This document shows, one piece after another, positions 1 to 6,083 of a DNA stretch of 8,496 bases. A program made the position numbers and the translations under genes. Within the stretch, counting starts at the first letter, position 1. The number at the start of each line of letters is the position of its first letter. The DNA lies in the NCBI GenBank assembly GCA_016208345.1, contig JACQYG010000013.1:1-8496 (forward strand), written 5' to 3'. The notes beneath the pieces were generated by a model. The model was not told the DNA's origin. It saw nothing but the letters and a program-made list of their open reading frames with translations, and did not search any database. Source of the DNA: Chloroflexota bacterium. Its GTDB lineage: Bacteria; Chloroflexota; DTOL01; JACQYG01.

Positions 1-2
1 AT

Positions 3-101
3 AACGAGCTGCGATCTCCCCGGGAGGGCACGGTCCACGGCCTGCGCGTGGCCGCTGGGGATAAGGTGGAGCAAGGGGAAATCCTGGCGGTGGTAAAGTG
101 A
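3..101 (+). CDS. Biotin carboxyl carrier protein or domain, C-terminal end (partial)
   Basis: Only the last 32 codons and the TGA stop are in the window. The readable tail has NELRSPREGTV, then VAAGDKVEQGEILAVV, which is the second half of a biotinyl/lipoyl fold: the strand after the biotinylated Lys, then the Gly-Asp-x-Val-x-x-Gly turn that ends the domain. In this family the modified Lys sits in an A-M-K-M motif just before the N-E-L stretch, so it should lie about three codons left of the window edge. The protein would carry biotin for an acyl-CoA carboxylase or a biotin-dependent decarboxylase. The SP-x-x-G form after the motif favours biotin over lipoate. The MaoC hydratase 90 bases downstream fits an acyl-CoA pathway. 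Whether this is a free carrier protein or the end of a longer carboxylase alpha chain cannot be told here. Confidence 0.75.
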   Translation, partial: NELRSPREGTVHGLRVAAGDKVEQGEILAVVK

Positions 102-191
102 TGAGCGGCGAGCGTGCGGTGACAGGCGGGTTGTACTCGTCGCCTGCCACTCGACGCTGGACATAAGACTCTTTCCAAGGAGAGAACCAGG

Positions 192-620
192 ATGCCAGAG
201 ATTACACCTCGCCTTGACTTCCAGATCGGGGAGAAGGCAGAGTTCAGCAAGACGATCACCGAGTCGGATGTGGTCATGTATGCGGGGCTATCAGGGGATT
301 TCAACCCGCTCCACGTGGACGAGGAGTACGCCAAAACCAGCCGCTTCGGCGGCCGCATCGCCCACGGCCTCCTGACCACCGGGCTCATATCGGCGGTGGT
401 GGGAATGAAGCTCCCAGGGCCCGGGGCCATCTATCTGAGCCAGCAGTTGAAGTTCACCGGGCCGGTGCGCATTGGCGACACCATCACCGCTGTAGCCCAG
501 GTGGCAGGCTGGCTGCCCGAGAAGCGCATCGTCACCTTGAAAACCGATTGCTTCAACCAGCGGGGCGAGCAGGTCATCGCCGGAGAGGCGGCATTGCTGG
601 TGGAACCAGCGGCCGGCTGA
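192..620 (+). CDS. MaoC-like (R)-specific enoyl-CoA hydratase
   Basis: This 142-residue protein is a single hotdog-fold domain of the MaoC dehydratase family, which adds water to trans-2-enoyl-CoA or removes it from 3-hydroxyacyl-CoA in the cytoplasm. The hydratase 2 signature is intact: YAGLSGDFNPLHVDEEYA at residues 30-47, with catalytic Asp36 and His41, followed by FGGRIAHG at 52-59. A later segment (about 78-97) gives the LSQQLKFTGPVRIGDT pattern of the substrate tunnel. The length is usual for a one-domain R-hydratase. The ATG start is supported by AAGGAGAG at 177-184, with AAGGAG ending 9 bases before it. It follows the biotin carrier gene by 90 bases with no convincing terminator between, so an acyl-CoA operon is plausible. 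The exact substrate (crotonyl-CoA, mesaconyl-type or longer acyl-CoA) is not readable from the sequence. Confidence 0.9.
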   Translation: MPEITPRLDFQIGEKAEFSKTITESDVVMYAGLSGDFNPLHVDEEYAKTSRFGGRIAHGLLTTGLISAVVGMKLPGPGAIYLSQQLKFTGPVRIGDTITAVAQVAGWLPEKRIVTLKTDCFNQRGEQVIAGEAALLVEPAAG

Positions 621-623
621 TGA

Positions 624-651
624 CAGATGGCAGATAGCAGGTGGCAGAGAA
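624..651 (+). repeat. Heptamer array, CAGRTRG units (copy 1)
   Basis: Four adjacent 7-base units in perfect phase follow the MaoC stop: CAGATGG, CAGATAG, CAGGTGG and a decayed CAGAGAA. The same unit recurs in phase at 1835-1879 and, on the opposite strand, at 7601-7642. The array lies at the point where the truncated permease begins, so it may mark a recombination junction. Its function is unknown. Confidence 0.7.
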
Positions 652-660
652 CGGGAGGCG

Positions 661-1143
661 ATGGGATGGTATCAAAGGGCGTCAACGGTCTTCGCGTGCA
701 CTGGGCCGCTCATTGCCATCCGCGAGAATGAGAGCCGAGCCGCGACCATCGGCTATAACGTATTCTGGTTCAAAGTGCTCATCATCGTCATCTCTGGCGT
801 CCTCGCGGCTCTGGCCGGGGGGCTAAACGCCCTCTATTTCCGCAATGCCACGCCGGAGGTTTTGGGGGTGGGCCGAACCATCGACGCCCTGCTGATGACC
901 ATCATCGGAGGCATGGGGACTCTCATTGGCCCGGTGTTGGGGGCGGTGGTGATCCGTGTCCTGGGGAACTATCTGGCCGACTGGTTTGGCCCGCGGTGGC
1001 CGCTGGTCTTCGGGCTCATTTTCGTGGCCCTGGTGATGTTCTTTCCTTGGGGTATTGTGGGAACGCTGCAACAGCGTCCCCTGAGAGGCCTGGCTCAGTG
1101 GATCAAGCGCCTGAGTAGAGGGGCTGGCCAGAAAGCATTGTGA
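661..1143 (+). pseudogene. livM: LivM-type branched-chain amino acid ABC permease, 5'-truncated remnant
   Basis: The 160-residue reading frame matches only the C-terminal half of LivM, the inner-membrane permease of the high-affinity branched-chain amino acid/amide ABC importer; whole LivM proteins are usually about 300 or more residues. The hallmark cytoplasmic loop LIAIRENESRAATIGYN lies at residues 17-33. It is followed by membrane segments at about 38-60, 75-101 (with IIGGMGTLIGPVLGA) and 113-133 (ending FFPWGIVG, the usual LivM terminus). The first fifteen or so residues do not look like LivM. The expected N-terminal membrane helices are missing, and the MaoC gene and a heptamer array occupy their place. 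GGGAGG lies only 2 bases before the ATG, which is too close. No LivG or LivF ATPase gene follows. I read it as a remnant left by deletion; a real short protein cannot be ruled out. Confidence 0.8.
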
Positions 1144-1214
1144 GGTTGCAATTAGCCGCTTGCCTTCGGGCTCATCCGGAATCTGGCGACGCCGCGCGCC
1201 AGCGACCAAAAAGC

Positions 1215-1233
1215 TTCTTTAACTAGTAAAGAA
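1215..1233. repeat. AT-rich palindrome TTCTTTA-ACTAG-TAAAGAA
   Basis: A perfect 7-bp stem (1215-1221 with 1227-1233) encloses the loop ACTAG, and it stands out in a GC-rich spacer. Bases 1223-1233 are the exact reverse complement of the 11-base left end of the long palindromic element at 2667-2677, so this may be a remnant or scar of that element. A second small hairpin, CTGGCG/CGCCAG, lies just before it at 1183-1202. Neither is followed by a T run, so a terminator role is not supported. The rest of the 230-base spacer holds only the promoter and leader described separately. Confidence 0.5.
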
Positions 1234-1243
1234 AGCCAGTGGG

Positions 1244-1273
1244 TTGCTTGCGGAGGAGTCGTGGTGGTATAAT
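1244..1273 (+). promoter_or_regulatory. Sigma70-type promoter with extended -10, upstream of the DUF1232 gene
   Basis: TATAAT at 1268-1273 is a perfect -10 box preceded by TGG, the extended -10 motif. A weak -35, TTGCTT at 1244-1249, sits 18 bases upstream. Transcription would begin near 1280, giving a leader of about 95 bases before the ATG at 1374. The strong -10 with TGn can compensate for the poor -35. This separates the DUF1232 gene from the permease remnant transcriptionally. Confidence 0.65.
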
Positions 1274-1285
1274 TGGCGCGCCGTA

Positions 1286-1327
1286 CTGGTGGGCATCTGG
1301 ATCAGGCATTGGCTAGTGGCCCACCGG
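1286..1327 (+). other. Leader stem-loop in the 5' UTR of the DUF1232 gene
   Basis: CTGGTGGGC (1286-1294) can pair with GCCCACCGG (1319-1327): nine pairs including one G-T wobble, closing a 24-base loop. It begins directly after the inferred transcription start and ends about 36 bases before GGAG at 1364-1367, so it does not hide the ribosome binding site. It may stabilise the mRNA. No known riboswitch was recognised. Confidence 0.35.
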
Positions 1328-1373
1328 GCCGGGCAGGGTTGACGATGGCCGCAAGAAGCTTCCGGAGCAGGCC

Positions 1374-1832
1374 ATGAGCGCCAAGAACACCAAGACCAGG
1401 CTGAGCCCGGGCCAGGCGGCTCAGGCTCTGGCGGAGATCATACGTAACGCCCGGGTTATCTGGCGCCTGCTATGGGACTCCAGGGTCTCTCCCTGGCCCA
1501 AGCTCCTCATCCCTGGGGCGGTCTTGTACGTCCTCTCACCCATCGACTTCCTCCCCGACCTCTTCCTGGGCCTGGGTCAACTGGACGACCTGGCGATATT
1601 CCTTTTGGCCTTGAAGCTCTTTGTCGAACTCTGTCCCAAGGACATCGTGCGCCAGCACAAAGATGACCTGAGATCCTACCCCGGAGAGTACCACGTGGTA
1701 GTGGAGGACGGGAGTCCAGCCCAGACCCACGAGTCCGTCAGTTACATCGACGTGCCATACCAGGTGATGGAGAGGCCGGACGTAGGCGAGGTGCAGCCGG
1801 AGAAGCGGAACAGCCATGCACCCGATAGCTGA
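1374..1832 (+). CDS. DUF1232 (YkvA-like) membrane-associated protein
   Basis: This 152-residue protein contains the DUF1232 core at about residues 40-85, with the family signature LYVLSPIDFLPDLFLGLGQLDD and the trailing helix LAIFLLALKLFVELCP. The two hydrophobic stretches (about 44-57 and 69-87) around the SPIDFLPD turn suggest a hairpin in or on the cytoplasmic membrane. The molecular role of the family is not established. The N-terminal 30 residues form a basic amphipathic stretch, and the C-terminal 50 residues are polar and probably flexible, with a short SYIDVPYQVME element at 123-133. The ATG is supported by GGAG at 1364-1367 with 6 bases of spacing, and the gene has its own promoter about 100 bases upstream. 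It stands alone; the downstream hydrolase is separated by a repeat array and a strong hairpin. Confidence 0.85.
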   Translation: MSAKNTKTRLSPGQAAQALAEIIRNARVIWRLLWDSRVSPWPKLLIPGAVLYVLSPIDFLPDLFLGLGQLDDLAIFLLALKLFVELCPKDIVRQHKDDLRSYPGEYHVVVEDGSPAQTHESVSYIDVPYQVMERPDVGEVQPEKRNSHAPDS

Positions 1833-1834
1833 AA

Positions 1835-1879
1835 CAGGTAGCAAGTAGCAGGTAACCGGTAGTATCAGGTGGCAGATGC
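1835..1879 (+). repeat. Heptamer array, CAGRTRG units (copy 2)
   Basis: The array begins two bases after the DUF1232 stop codon. Four contiguous phased units (CAGGTAG, CAAGTAG, CAGGTAA, CCGGTAG at 1835-1862) are followed by a 3-base TAT break and two more (CAGGTGG, CAGATGC at 1866-1879). The last units form the left arm of the hairpin at 1861-1897. The unit is the same as in the array at 624-651. Confidence 0.7.
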
Positions 1880-1897
1880 TATTTGCCACCTGATACT
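1861..1897. terminator. Perfect 14-bp hairpin between the DUF1232 and hydrolase genes
   Basis: AGTATCAGGTGGCA (1861-1874) is exactly complementary to TGCCACCTGATACT (1884-1897), with a 9-base loop. It lies 28 bases after the DUF1232 stop and 21 bases before the hydrolase ATG. No T run follows, so intrinsic termination is uncertain. It might instead act as an mRNA-end stabiliser, or be a fold-back made by inverted duplication of heptamer units, since its left arm consists of them. It is also very close to the hydrolase ribosome binding site. Confidence 0.5.
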
Positions 1898-1918
1898 TGT
1901 ATGGTGAGGGAGAGCGCG

Positions 1919-2650
1919 ATGCCGAAGGTGGCTGTGGCGACCGGGGAGTTGTATTACGAGGAGGCAGGGAACGGCATTCACCTCATTCTGCTCCACTCCG
2001 GCGGGGGGAGCACGGCCAGTTGGAAGCCGAACATGAGCGCTTTCGCTGAGAAGTATCGGGTCATCGCCTACGATCGGCCTGGGTATGGACAGTCTAGTCC
2101 GCGAGAGTTCTTCCCCCTGGATTACTTTGACCGCGATGTCGAGGATCTGGCCGCTCTGTTGGACAAACTCGGTCTGATTGAGAGAGTCTTCCTGTGCGGC
2201 TGCAGCGATGGAGGCACCATCGCGCTCCTGTTCGCCACCCGCTTTCCAGAGCGGACCCGGGCGATCGTGTGCGAAGGCGCCCATGGATACGTGGAAGAGA
2301 AGGCGATCAAAGCCCTGCGAGAAGAGAGGCCGCGTTGGGAAGAAGGCTTCAGGAATAAAGGCCTGTGGGATACTCCCCGGGCCAGGGCCCAAATGGCATT
2401 CTTCGACCGCTGGCTAGATCCGGCATTTCGAGACTGGAACGTAATGGATCAACTTGCTAGAATAGTTTGTCCCACGCTCATTGTCCAGGGCGCTGAAGAC
2501 GAATACGCCGAGATGAACCACGCCGAGCGGCTGGCGGAGGCCATCGAGGGCTCCGAGTTGTGGAAGGTAGGCGGCGCCGGCCACATGCCTCACGCCAGCC
2601 TACCAGACGAATTCAACCGCAGGGCACTTGCATTTCTGGCCGACAAGTAG
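1919..2650 (+). CDS. Alpha/beta hydrolase fold protein
   Basis: This 243-residue soluble hydrolase has the complete catalytic layout of the alpha/beta fold. An HSGGGS loop at residues 26-31 supplies the oxyanion hole, and the strand-turn VIAYDRPGYGQS lies at 48-59. The nucleophile elbow GCSDGG is at 94-99 with Ser96, the acid is Asp194 in VQGAEDEYA, and the base is His222 in GGAGHMPH. There is no signal peptide, so it should act in the cytoplasm. The family includes esterases, C-C hydrolases, lactonases and epoxide hydrolases; the Ser nucleophile excludes Asp-type haloalkane dehalogenases and epoxide hydrolases, but the substrate cannot be named. The ATG at 1919 is chosen because GAGGGAG (1906-1912) sits 6 bases before it. 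An in-frame TTG at 1883 would put a stable hairpin arm into the coding region and is less likely. The HSGGG loop departs slightly from the common HGxP or HGGG form. Confidence 0.88.
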   Translation: MPKVAVATGELYYEEAGNGIHLILLHSGGGSTASWKPNMSAFAEKYRVIAYDRPGYGQSSPREFFPLDYFDRDVEDLAALLDKLGLIERVFLCGCSDGGTIALLFATRFPERTRAIVCEGAHGYVEEKAIKALREERPRWEEGFRNKGLWDTPRARAQMAFFDRWLDPAFRDWNVMDQLARIVCPTLIVQGAEDEYAEMNHAERLAEAIEGSELWKVGGAGHMPHASLPDEFNRRALAFLADK

Positions 2651-2666
2651 GCACCCTGGCGCCGCC

Positions 2667-2798
2667 TTCTTTACTAGAAGCGCAGCCGAAAAGCCGTTTT
2701 TACCGCAGAGCCCGCTGAGAGCGCAGAGATAAAAGAAAGATCTTTGCGAGCTCCGCGTTCTCCGCGGTGGGGTTCTCGGCCGCATTTCTAGTACAGAA
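2667..2798. repeat. 132-bp imperfect palindromic (MITE-like) intergenic element
   Basis: Nearly the whole spacer between the hydrolase and amidotransferase genes can fold on itself. The outer ends are TTCTTTACTAGAA (2667-2679) and, on the other strand, TTCTGTACTAGAA (2798-2786), differing at one base. Inner blocks continue the symmetry (GCCGA near 2685 against its complement near 2779). The central arms 2702-2730 and 2740-2768 match at 22 of 29 positions around ACCGC-x-GAG blocks. The core resembles the ACCGCAGAG...CTCTGCGGT spacer repeats seen in many environmental bacterial genomes. It encodes no protein. It may be a non-autonomous mobile element, and transcripts from either strand would form a long hairpin. 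Confidence 0.65.
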
Positions 2799-2858
2799 TT
2801 TCTCCAGTCCACCACCTGTGAGCAGGGAGCGGACAATCTGCCATTCGGGAGAAGGGTC

Positions 2859-3626
2859 TTGAGGCCAAAGATCGGCATCACCTGGCTCTATCGGGCGGGA
2901 GGTGGCAACCCATCGGAGGAGGAGCCCTCGCGGCGCTATACGGCGTCCGTGGAAGGTGCCGGTGGGCACGTGGTTCCATTGTGGCACGATGAGCCCTGGG
3001 ACTACTGGCTGGAGGAGATTGATGGGTTGCTGCTCTCAGGAGGCGGTGACATCGATCCCTCTCGATATGGTGAGGAGAACAGAGGGAGCGAGAAAATAGA
3101 CCTGGAGCGCGACCGGAAGGAGTTTGCCGCTTTCACCCGAGCCCGGGAACGCGGGATACCGATCCTGGGCATCTGCCGGGGCATGCAGGTGATCAACGTG
3201 GCCTGCCGCGCTGGCGACGGCAAGGGCGGCAGCCTGGTGCAGGCTCTCTCGCGCGCTCCCATTGACCACACCCTGGACGGCGAGAACTCGCGCTTTCACT
3301 GGGTGAAGGTGGTCTCAGGCTCCCAGTTGGCGCAGTACCTCGGCGGCGCTGGCGAATATCGGGTGAACAGCCGCCACCATCAAGGGGTCACTGCCGAGCG
3401 GCTGGCGCCTGACTTTGTGGCCTCGGCCTTCAGCGCCGACGACGTAGTGGAGGGGTTGGAGGTCCCAGGCTACGGATTTCTCTTGGGCGTGCAGTGCCAC
3501 CCGGAACGCTCAGGGGAGGCTCCTGAATTCGAGGCAGTCCTTCGGGCCTTCGTCCGCGCCGCCGGCGAGCACGCCCAGCCATGGTGCGGACGGCCGGGGA
3601 CCGAGGCCAAGATAGCGGCAAGATAA
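2859..3626 (+). CDS. Class I glutamine amidotransferase-like (gamma-glutamyl-GABA hydrolase, PuuD-like)
   Basis: This 255-residue cytoplasmic protein belongs to the peptidase C26 (PF07722) branch of class I glutamine amidotransferases, whose best-known member PuuD hydrolyses gamma-glutamyl-gamma-aminobutyrate in putrescine breakdown. Visible signatures are GLLLSGGGDIDPSRYGE (56-72), the nucleophile elbow GICRGMQVINVA with Cys106 (104-115), VNSRHHQGV (169-177) and GVQCHPE (210-216) with the His214/Glu216 partners, so the triad is complete. Translation starts at TTG: GGAG at 2848-2851 lies 7 bases upstream, MRPKIGIT is a normal family N-terminus, and no better ATG exists. An oddity is CRAGDGK between NVA and GGSLVQAL, where relatives have one residue, giving about six extra residues close to the active site. 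The real substrate is uncertain because no other putrescine gene is nearby. Confidence 0.88.
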   Translation: MRPKIGITWLYRAGGGNPSEEEPSRRYTASVEGAGGHVVPLWHDEPWDYWLEEIDGLLLSGGGDIDPSRYGEENRGSEKIDLERDRKEFAAFTRARERGIPILGICRGMQVINVACRAGDGKGGSLVQALSRAPIDHTLDGENSRFHWVKVVSGSQLAQYLGGAGEYRVNSRHHQGVTAERLAPDFVASAFSADDVVEGLEVPGYGFLLGVQCHPERSGEAPEFEAVLRAFVRAAGEHAQPWCGRPGTEAKIAAR

Positions 3627-3648
3627 GGCGGTTACGTTCGCCCGCAGC

Positions 3649-6018
3649 CTACTTCGGCACGGCTGACCGGTAGATACGCAGCGAGACATCGGTTTCCGGG
3701 AAATAGCGTTCGGCGACCTTGTTCCACTTCGGCATTCTCTCCATGGCCATCGCGTAGTTCAGCTTCCAGGCGTTAAACTCCAGGTAGTCGCCGGAGTAAA
3801 ATGGCGATCTCTCGCCTACTCCCACCGCTACAATGGAGTAAACGTCCTTGCGGTCAAGCCACTTAGCCAGGGCCGTGTCGTAGTCCACCCCGCGCACCGG
3901 CAACTCCAGTTCTGGCCAGCGCAAGAGCGGCACCGCGCGGTAGAAGCTCTTGTCCGTCCCGAAGTCCCAGTTAATGAGCCCATAGCTGAACTCGGCGAAG
4001 GTGCCCAGGACGGCCATCGGCTTAGTGGGATCGTGAGCGGCCCTGATTGTCCCGAGGGTCTCAGCAATGGTGGAGCCCATTGCACCAGCAGACTGGGTGG
4101 GCCCCAGCCGGTTCCAATACAGGTCCCCGGCCGGCGCCAGGTACAGGGCCAGTATGAGCAAGGAGGCGCCTCTAAAGAGAGCTGATCCAGGGCCCGGTGC
4201 CTTCAGCCGGGCGGTCAAGGAATGGAGCATCTCTATCAGCACATAGCTCGCAGCGACCCAGAAGGCCGGAAGCAGGGGCGCGATGTAGCGGTCGCCCTTG
4301 ATTGGGTGATACGTGGAGGCAACGAAGCCGAGGGCGAAGAAAACGATCAGGGTTCTCAGTTGCGACTTGTGCCAGTGTCTTATTGCCAGGGCAAACGCGG
4401 CCAGGGCAAGGCCAAATAAGGCGGTGGAGCCGCTGAATTGGGAGAGCCAGATCTGTGGATAGAAAAGCAGGTTGGAGGCGCTGAGCAGATCGTTTTCGAC
4501 GGGCCGATTGGTGAGGAAGTACCGGAACCCGGCGAACTTGGTGGGCGGCGGCGTGAGAAGGTAGAAGGCCGCAATGGCCACAAATGGCACGAAGATGCAG
4601 AACAGGGTCCGGCGCTTGATAAACAGAGCCCAGGCTCCATCCAGCCCTCGGAACCCCCAACCGTGCTCGAATAACTCGGTCACGGCGATGGCAGCAACGA
4701 TCAGCAGGCCATAGTTGTATTTGGTCATGAAGGTGAGGACAGCAGCCAGGCCGACCGCCAAGTACCAGGCCCAGGACGGGGCCCTCAGGGCCCGGGCGTA
4801 GGCATAAAGCGTGAGGGTTATGGTCAGGAGCACGGCGTGCTCGATCATGGCCAGGCCGGCCAGAACCAGCATCCCCCTGGCGGTCCATATCATGGTCGCC
4901 GCTAGCAGGCCCACCAGCCACCCGCAGTCCGGTGACAGCTCCAGGCAGAGAAAGTAGAGCACGACGGTAGCCAGGGCCAGGCTGAGCAGGCTCACCAGCC
5001 GGGCCGAGGCAAACGATTCGCCCAATGCCAGCAGGACCAGGCTTTGCAGCCAGGAGAACGCCGGTGGATAGAGGATCCGGCTGTTGGAATCGAGCCACAG
5101 GGCCCGAAGGTCTAGCATTCGGAGGTCCTGGGCAATCTTGTGCCCCCAGTAGCTGTGCTCGGCCTCGTCCCAGCCGAAGGTGCCGTTTATGAGCAACTCC
5201 TTTTGCCACACCAGGACCGAGGCTGTAGCTACTATAGCTAGCAGGAGTGCCAGCCCCAAGGCATTTGCCTTACGGTGCCGCAGTTGCTCGCCGCCCGCCC
5301 GCAGGAGAGAAGCGCCAAGTGTAATGGTAACCGCCAAGGCGGCCAGGAGCAGTGGGGCGTGAGAGGCCAGGTCCTGTCGGCGGAAAACCAGGGCCCAACC
5401 GGAAACGACGGGAAGCAAGGCGCTGGCTATCAGGGCCATGGGCTGGGAAAACCTCTGGGCCCTTAGTAGGAGAAAAGCGGCCAGGCTGGTCAGGGCGGTG
5501 GCCCCCACCAAAGGGACAGAGGGGAGGGCCGGTGCCAGGTCTCCTGGCACCGGCTCCAGGAGGAGCCACGCCAGTTGCACCCCCAGTTCTCGTTGATCCG
5601 GCCCGGGCACGAAGGTCTCCGAGCGCAGTTCAATGCTCTTGTCCCAGTGCCAGCCGGCCTGGGTGCGCTCGATGGGGAACTCGTAGACCGCCATCTGCCC
5701 GCCAGGCGCGAACCGGGCCACTTCGTTGTGGTTGATCCACAGGCTCACCTGGGGTGGGGAGACGGGGCGCAGGGCACCCAGCCGCATCTTGAGCCGGAGT
5801 GCCCGGTTTCCTCCCGGGCCGGGGAGGGTTATCGCCGCCCTACCCTTGCTCCAGCGAAACCAGGAATCGCCGCTCCATTCGGGATAGTAGAACCCGGAGA
5901 GGTAGAGGCCATCGTCCTCCGCCCCCAGGTTGACCCGGTACGCGGCCGGGATTTGATAGGCCAGGGTGGGGAGCAGGAGCGATAGTGTAAGTCCATCACT
6001 TTCGTGTCCTTTGTTCAA
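3649..6018 (-). CDS. GT39/PMT-like multi-pass membrane glycosyltransferase with N-terminal extracytoplasmic domain
   Basis: This 789-residue protein resembles the ArnT/PMT superfamily of GT-C glycosyltransferases, which move a sugar from a polyprenyl-phosphate carrier to a lipid or protein outside the membrane. A short hydrophobic N-terminus (about 9-24) precedes a likely extracytoplasmic beta-rich region (30-160, with GFYYPEWSGDSWFRWSKGRA at 42-61). Paired membrane segments follow from about 165. The GT-C Asp-Glu motif is GWDEAEHSYWGHK at 282-294 (Asp284, Glu285), then LYPPAFSWL (316-324), TKYNYGLL (432-439) and HPIKGDRYIAPLLPAFW (571-587). A soluble C-terminal part (about 640-789) has no clear relatives to me. 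It is convergent with the amidotransferase, with a 22-base gap. The quoted start is TTG with no ribosome binding site before it; a good site and ATG lie downstream but one frame off, so the first residues are doubtful. The acceptor and donor are unknown. Confidence 0.85.
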   Translation of the reverse strand: MNKGHESDGLTLSLLLPTLAYQIPAAYRVNLGAEDDGLYLSGFYYPEWSGDSWFRWSKGRAAITLPGPGGNRALRLKMRLGALRPVSPPQVSLWINHNEVARFAPGGQMAVYEFPIERTQAGWHWDKSIELRSETFVPGPDQRELGVQLAWLLLEPVPGDLAPALPSVPLVGATALTSLAAFLLLRAQRFSQPMALIASALLPVVSGWALVFRRQDLASHAPLLLAALAVTITLGASLLRAGGEQLRHRKANALGLALLLAIVATASVLVWQKELLINGTFGWDEAEHSYWGHKIAQDLRMLDLRALWLDSNSRILYPPAFSWLQSLVLLALGESFASARLVSLLSLALATVVLYFLCLELSPDCGWLVGLLAATMIWTARGMLVLAGLAMIEHAVLLTITLTLYAYARALRAPSWAWYLAVGLAAVLTFMTKYNYGLLIVAAIAVTELFEHGWGFRGLDGAWALFIKRRTLFCIFVPFVAIAAFYLLTPPPTKFAGFRYFLTNRPVENDLLSASNLLFYPQIWLSQFSGSTALFGLALAAFALAIRHWHKSQLRTLIVFFALGFVASTYHPIKGDRYIAPLLPAFWVAASYVLIEMLHSLTARLKAPGPGSALFRGASLLILALYLAPAGDLYWNRLGPTQSAGAMGSTIAETLGTIRAAHDPTKPMAVLGTFAEFSYGLINWDFGTDKSFYRAVPLLRWPELELPVRGVDYDTALAKWLDRKDVYSIVAVGVGERSPFYSGDYLEFNAWKLNYAMAMERMPKWNKVAERYFPETDVSLRIYRSAVPK
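5994..6012 (-). promoter_or_regulatory. Ribosome binding site and GTG-ATG pair out of frame with the glycosyltransferase
   Basis: On the minus strand AAAGGA (6012-6007) is followed at 7 bases by GTG (5999-5997) and at 10 bases by ATG (5996-5994), a normal start arrangement. Both codons share one frame, but it is shifted relative to the long glycosyltransferase frame. One extra base soon after this ATG would give M-(D/E)-L-T-L-S-L-L-L-P and join the coding frame. This suggests a one-base deletion or a sequencing or assembly error at the gene start. Confidence 0.5.
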
Positions 6019-6083
6019 AAGGGCCGGTTTTTGGTCAAGGTGCCTGGGTGGTCGAGGTCTCGGGCAGGGAAGTGGTTTGCGCT

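Noticed and set aside
123..146. CAGGCG/CGCCTG stem as a terminator after the biotin carrier gene
   Set aside because: The stem is only 6 bp with a 12-base loop and no T run, so it does not support termination.
101..166. A 21-codon reading frame starting at an ATGA overlap with the biotin carrier stop
   Set aside because: It has no recognisable motif and no own ribosome binding site beyond the overlap. The composition looks like spacer, and ATGA overlaps arise easily by chance.
624..651. CRISPR array
   Set aside because: Units are 7 bases long and contiguous, with no unique spacers and no cas genes in the window.
1883..1918. Upstream TTG start for the alpha/beta hydrolase
   Set aside because: It would place the right arm of a strong hairpin in the coding region and has no better ribosome binding site, while the ATG at 1919 has GAGGGAG at proper spacing and a normal family N-terminus.
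3627..3648. Bidirectional terminator between the convergent amidotransferase and glycosyltransferase genes
   Set aside because: Only a 4-bp GGCG/CGCC pairing is visible in the 22-base gap and there is no T run.
4172..5209. A 345-codon open frame on the minus strand inside the glycosyltransferase
   Set aside because: It is out of frame with a clearly homologous gene, is rich in Pro, Arg and Gly as expected for a shifted frame of GC-rich DNA, and shows no domain.
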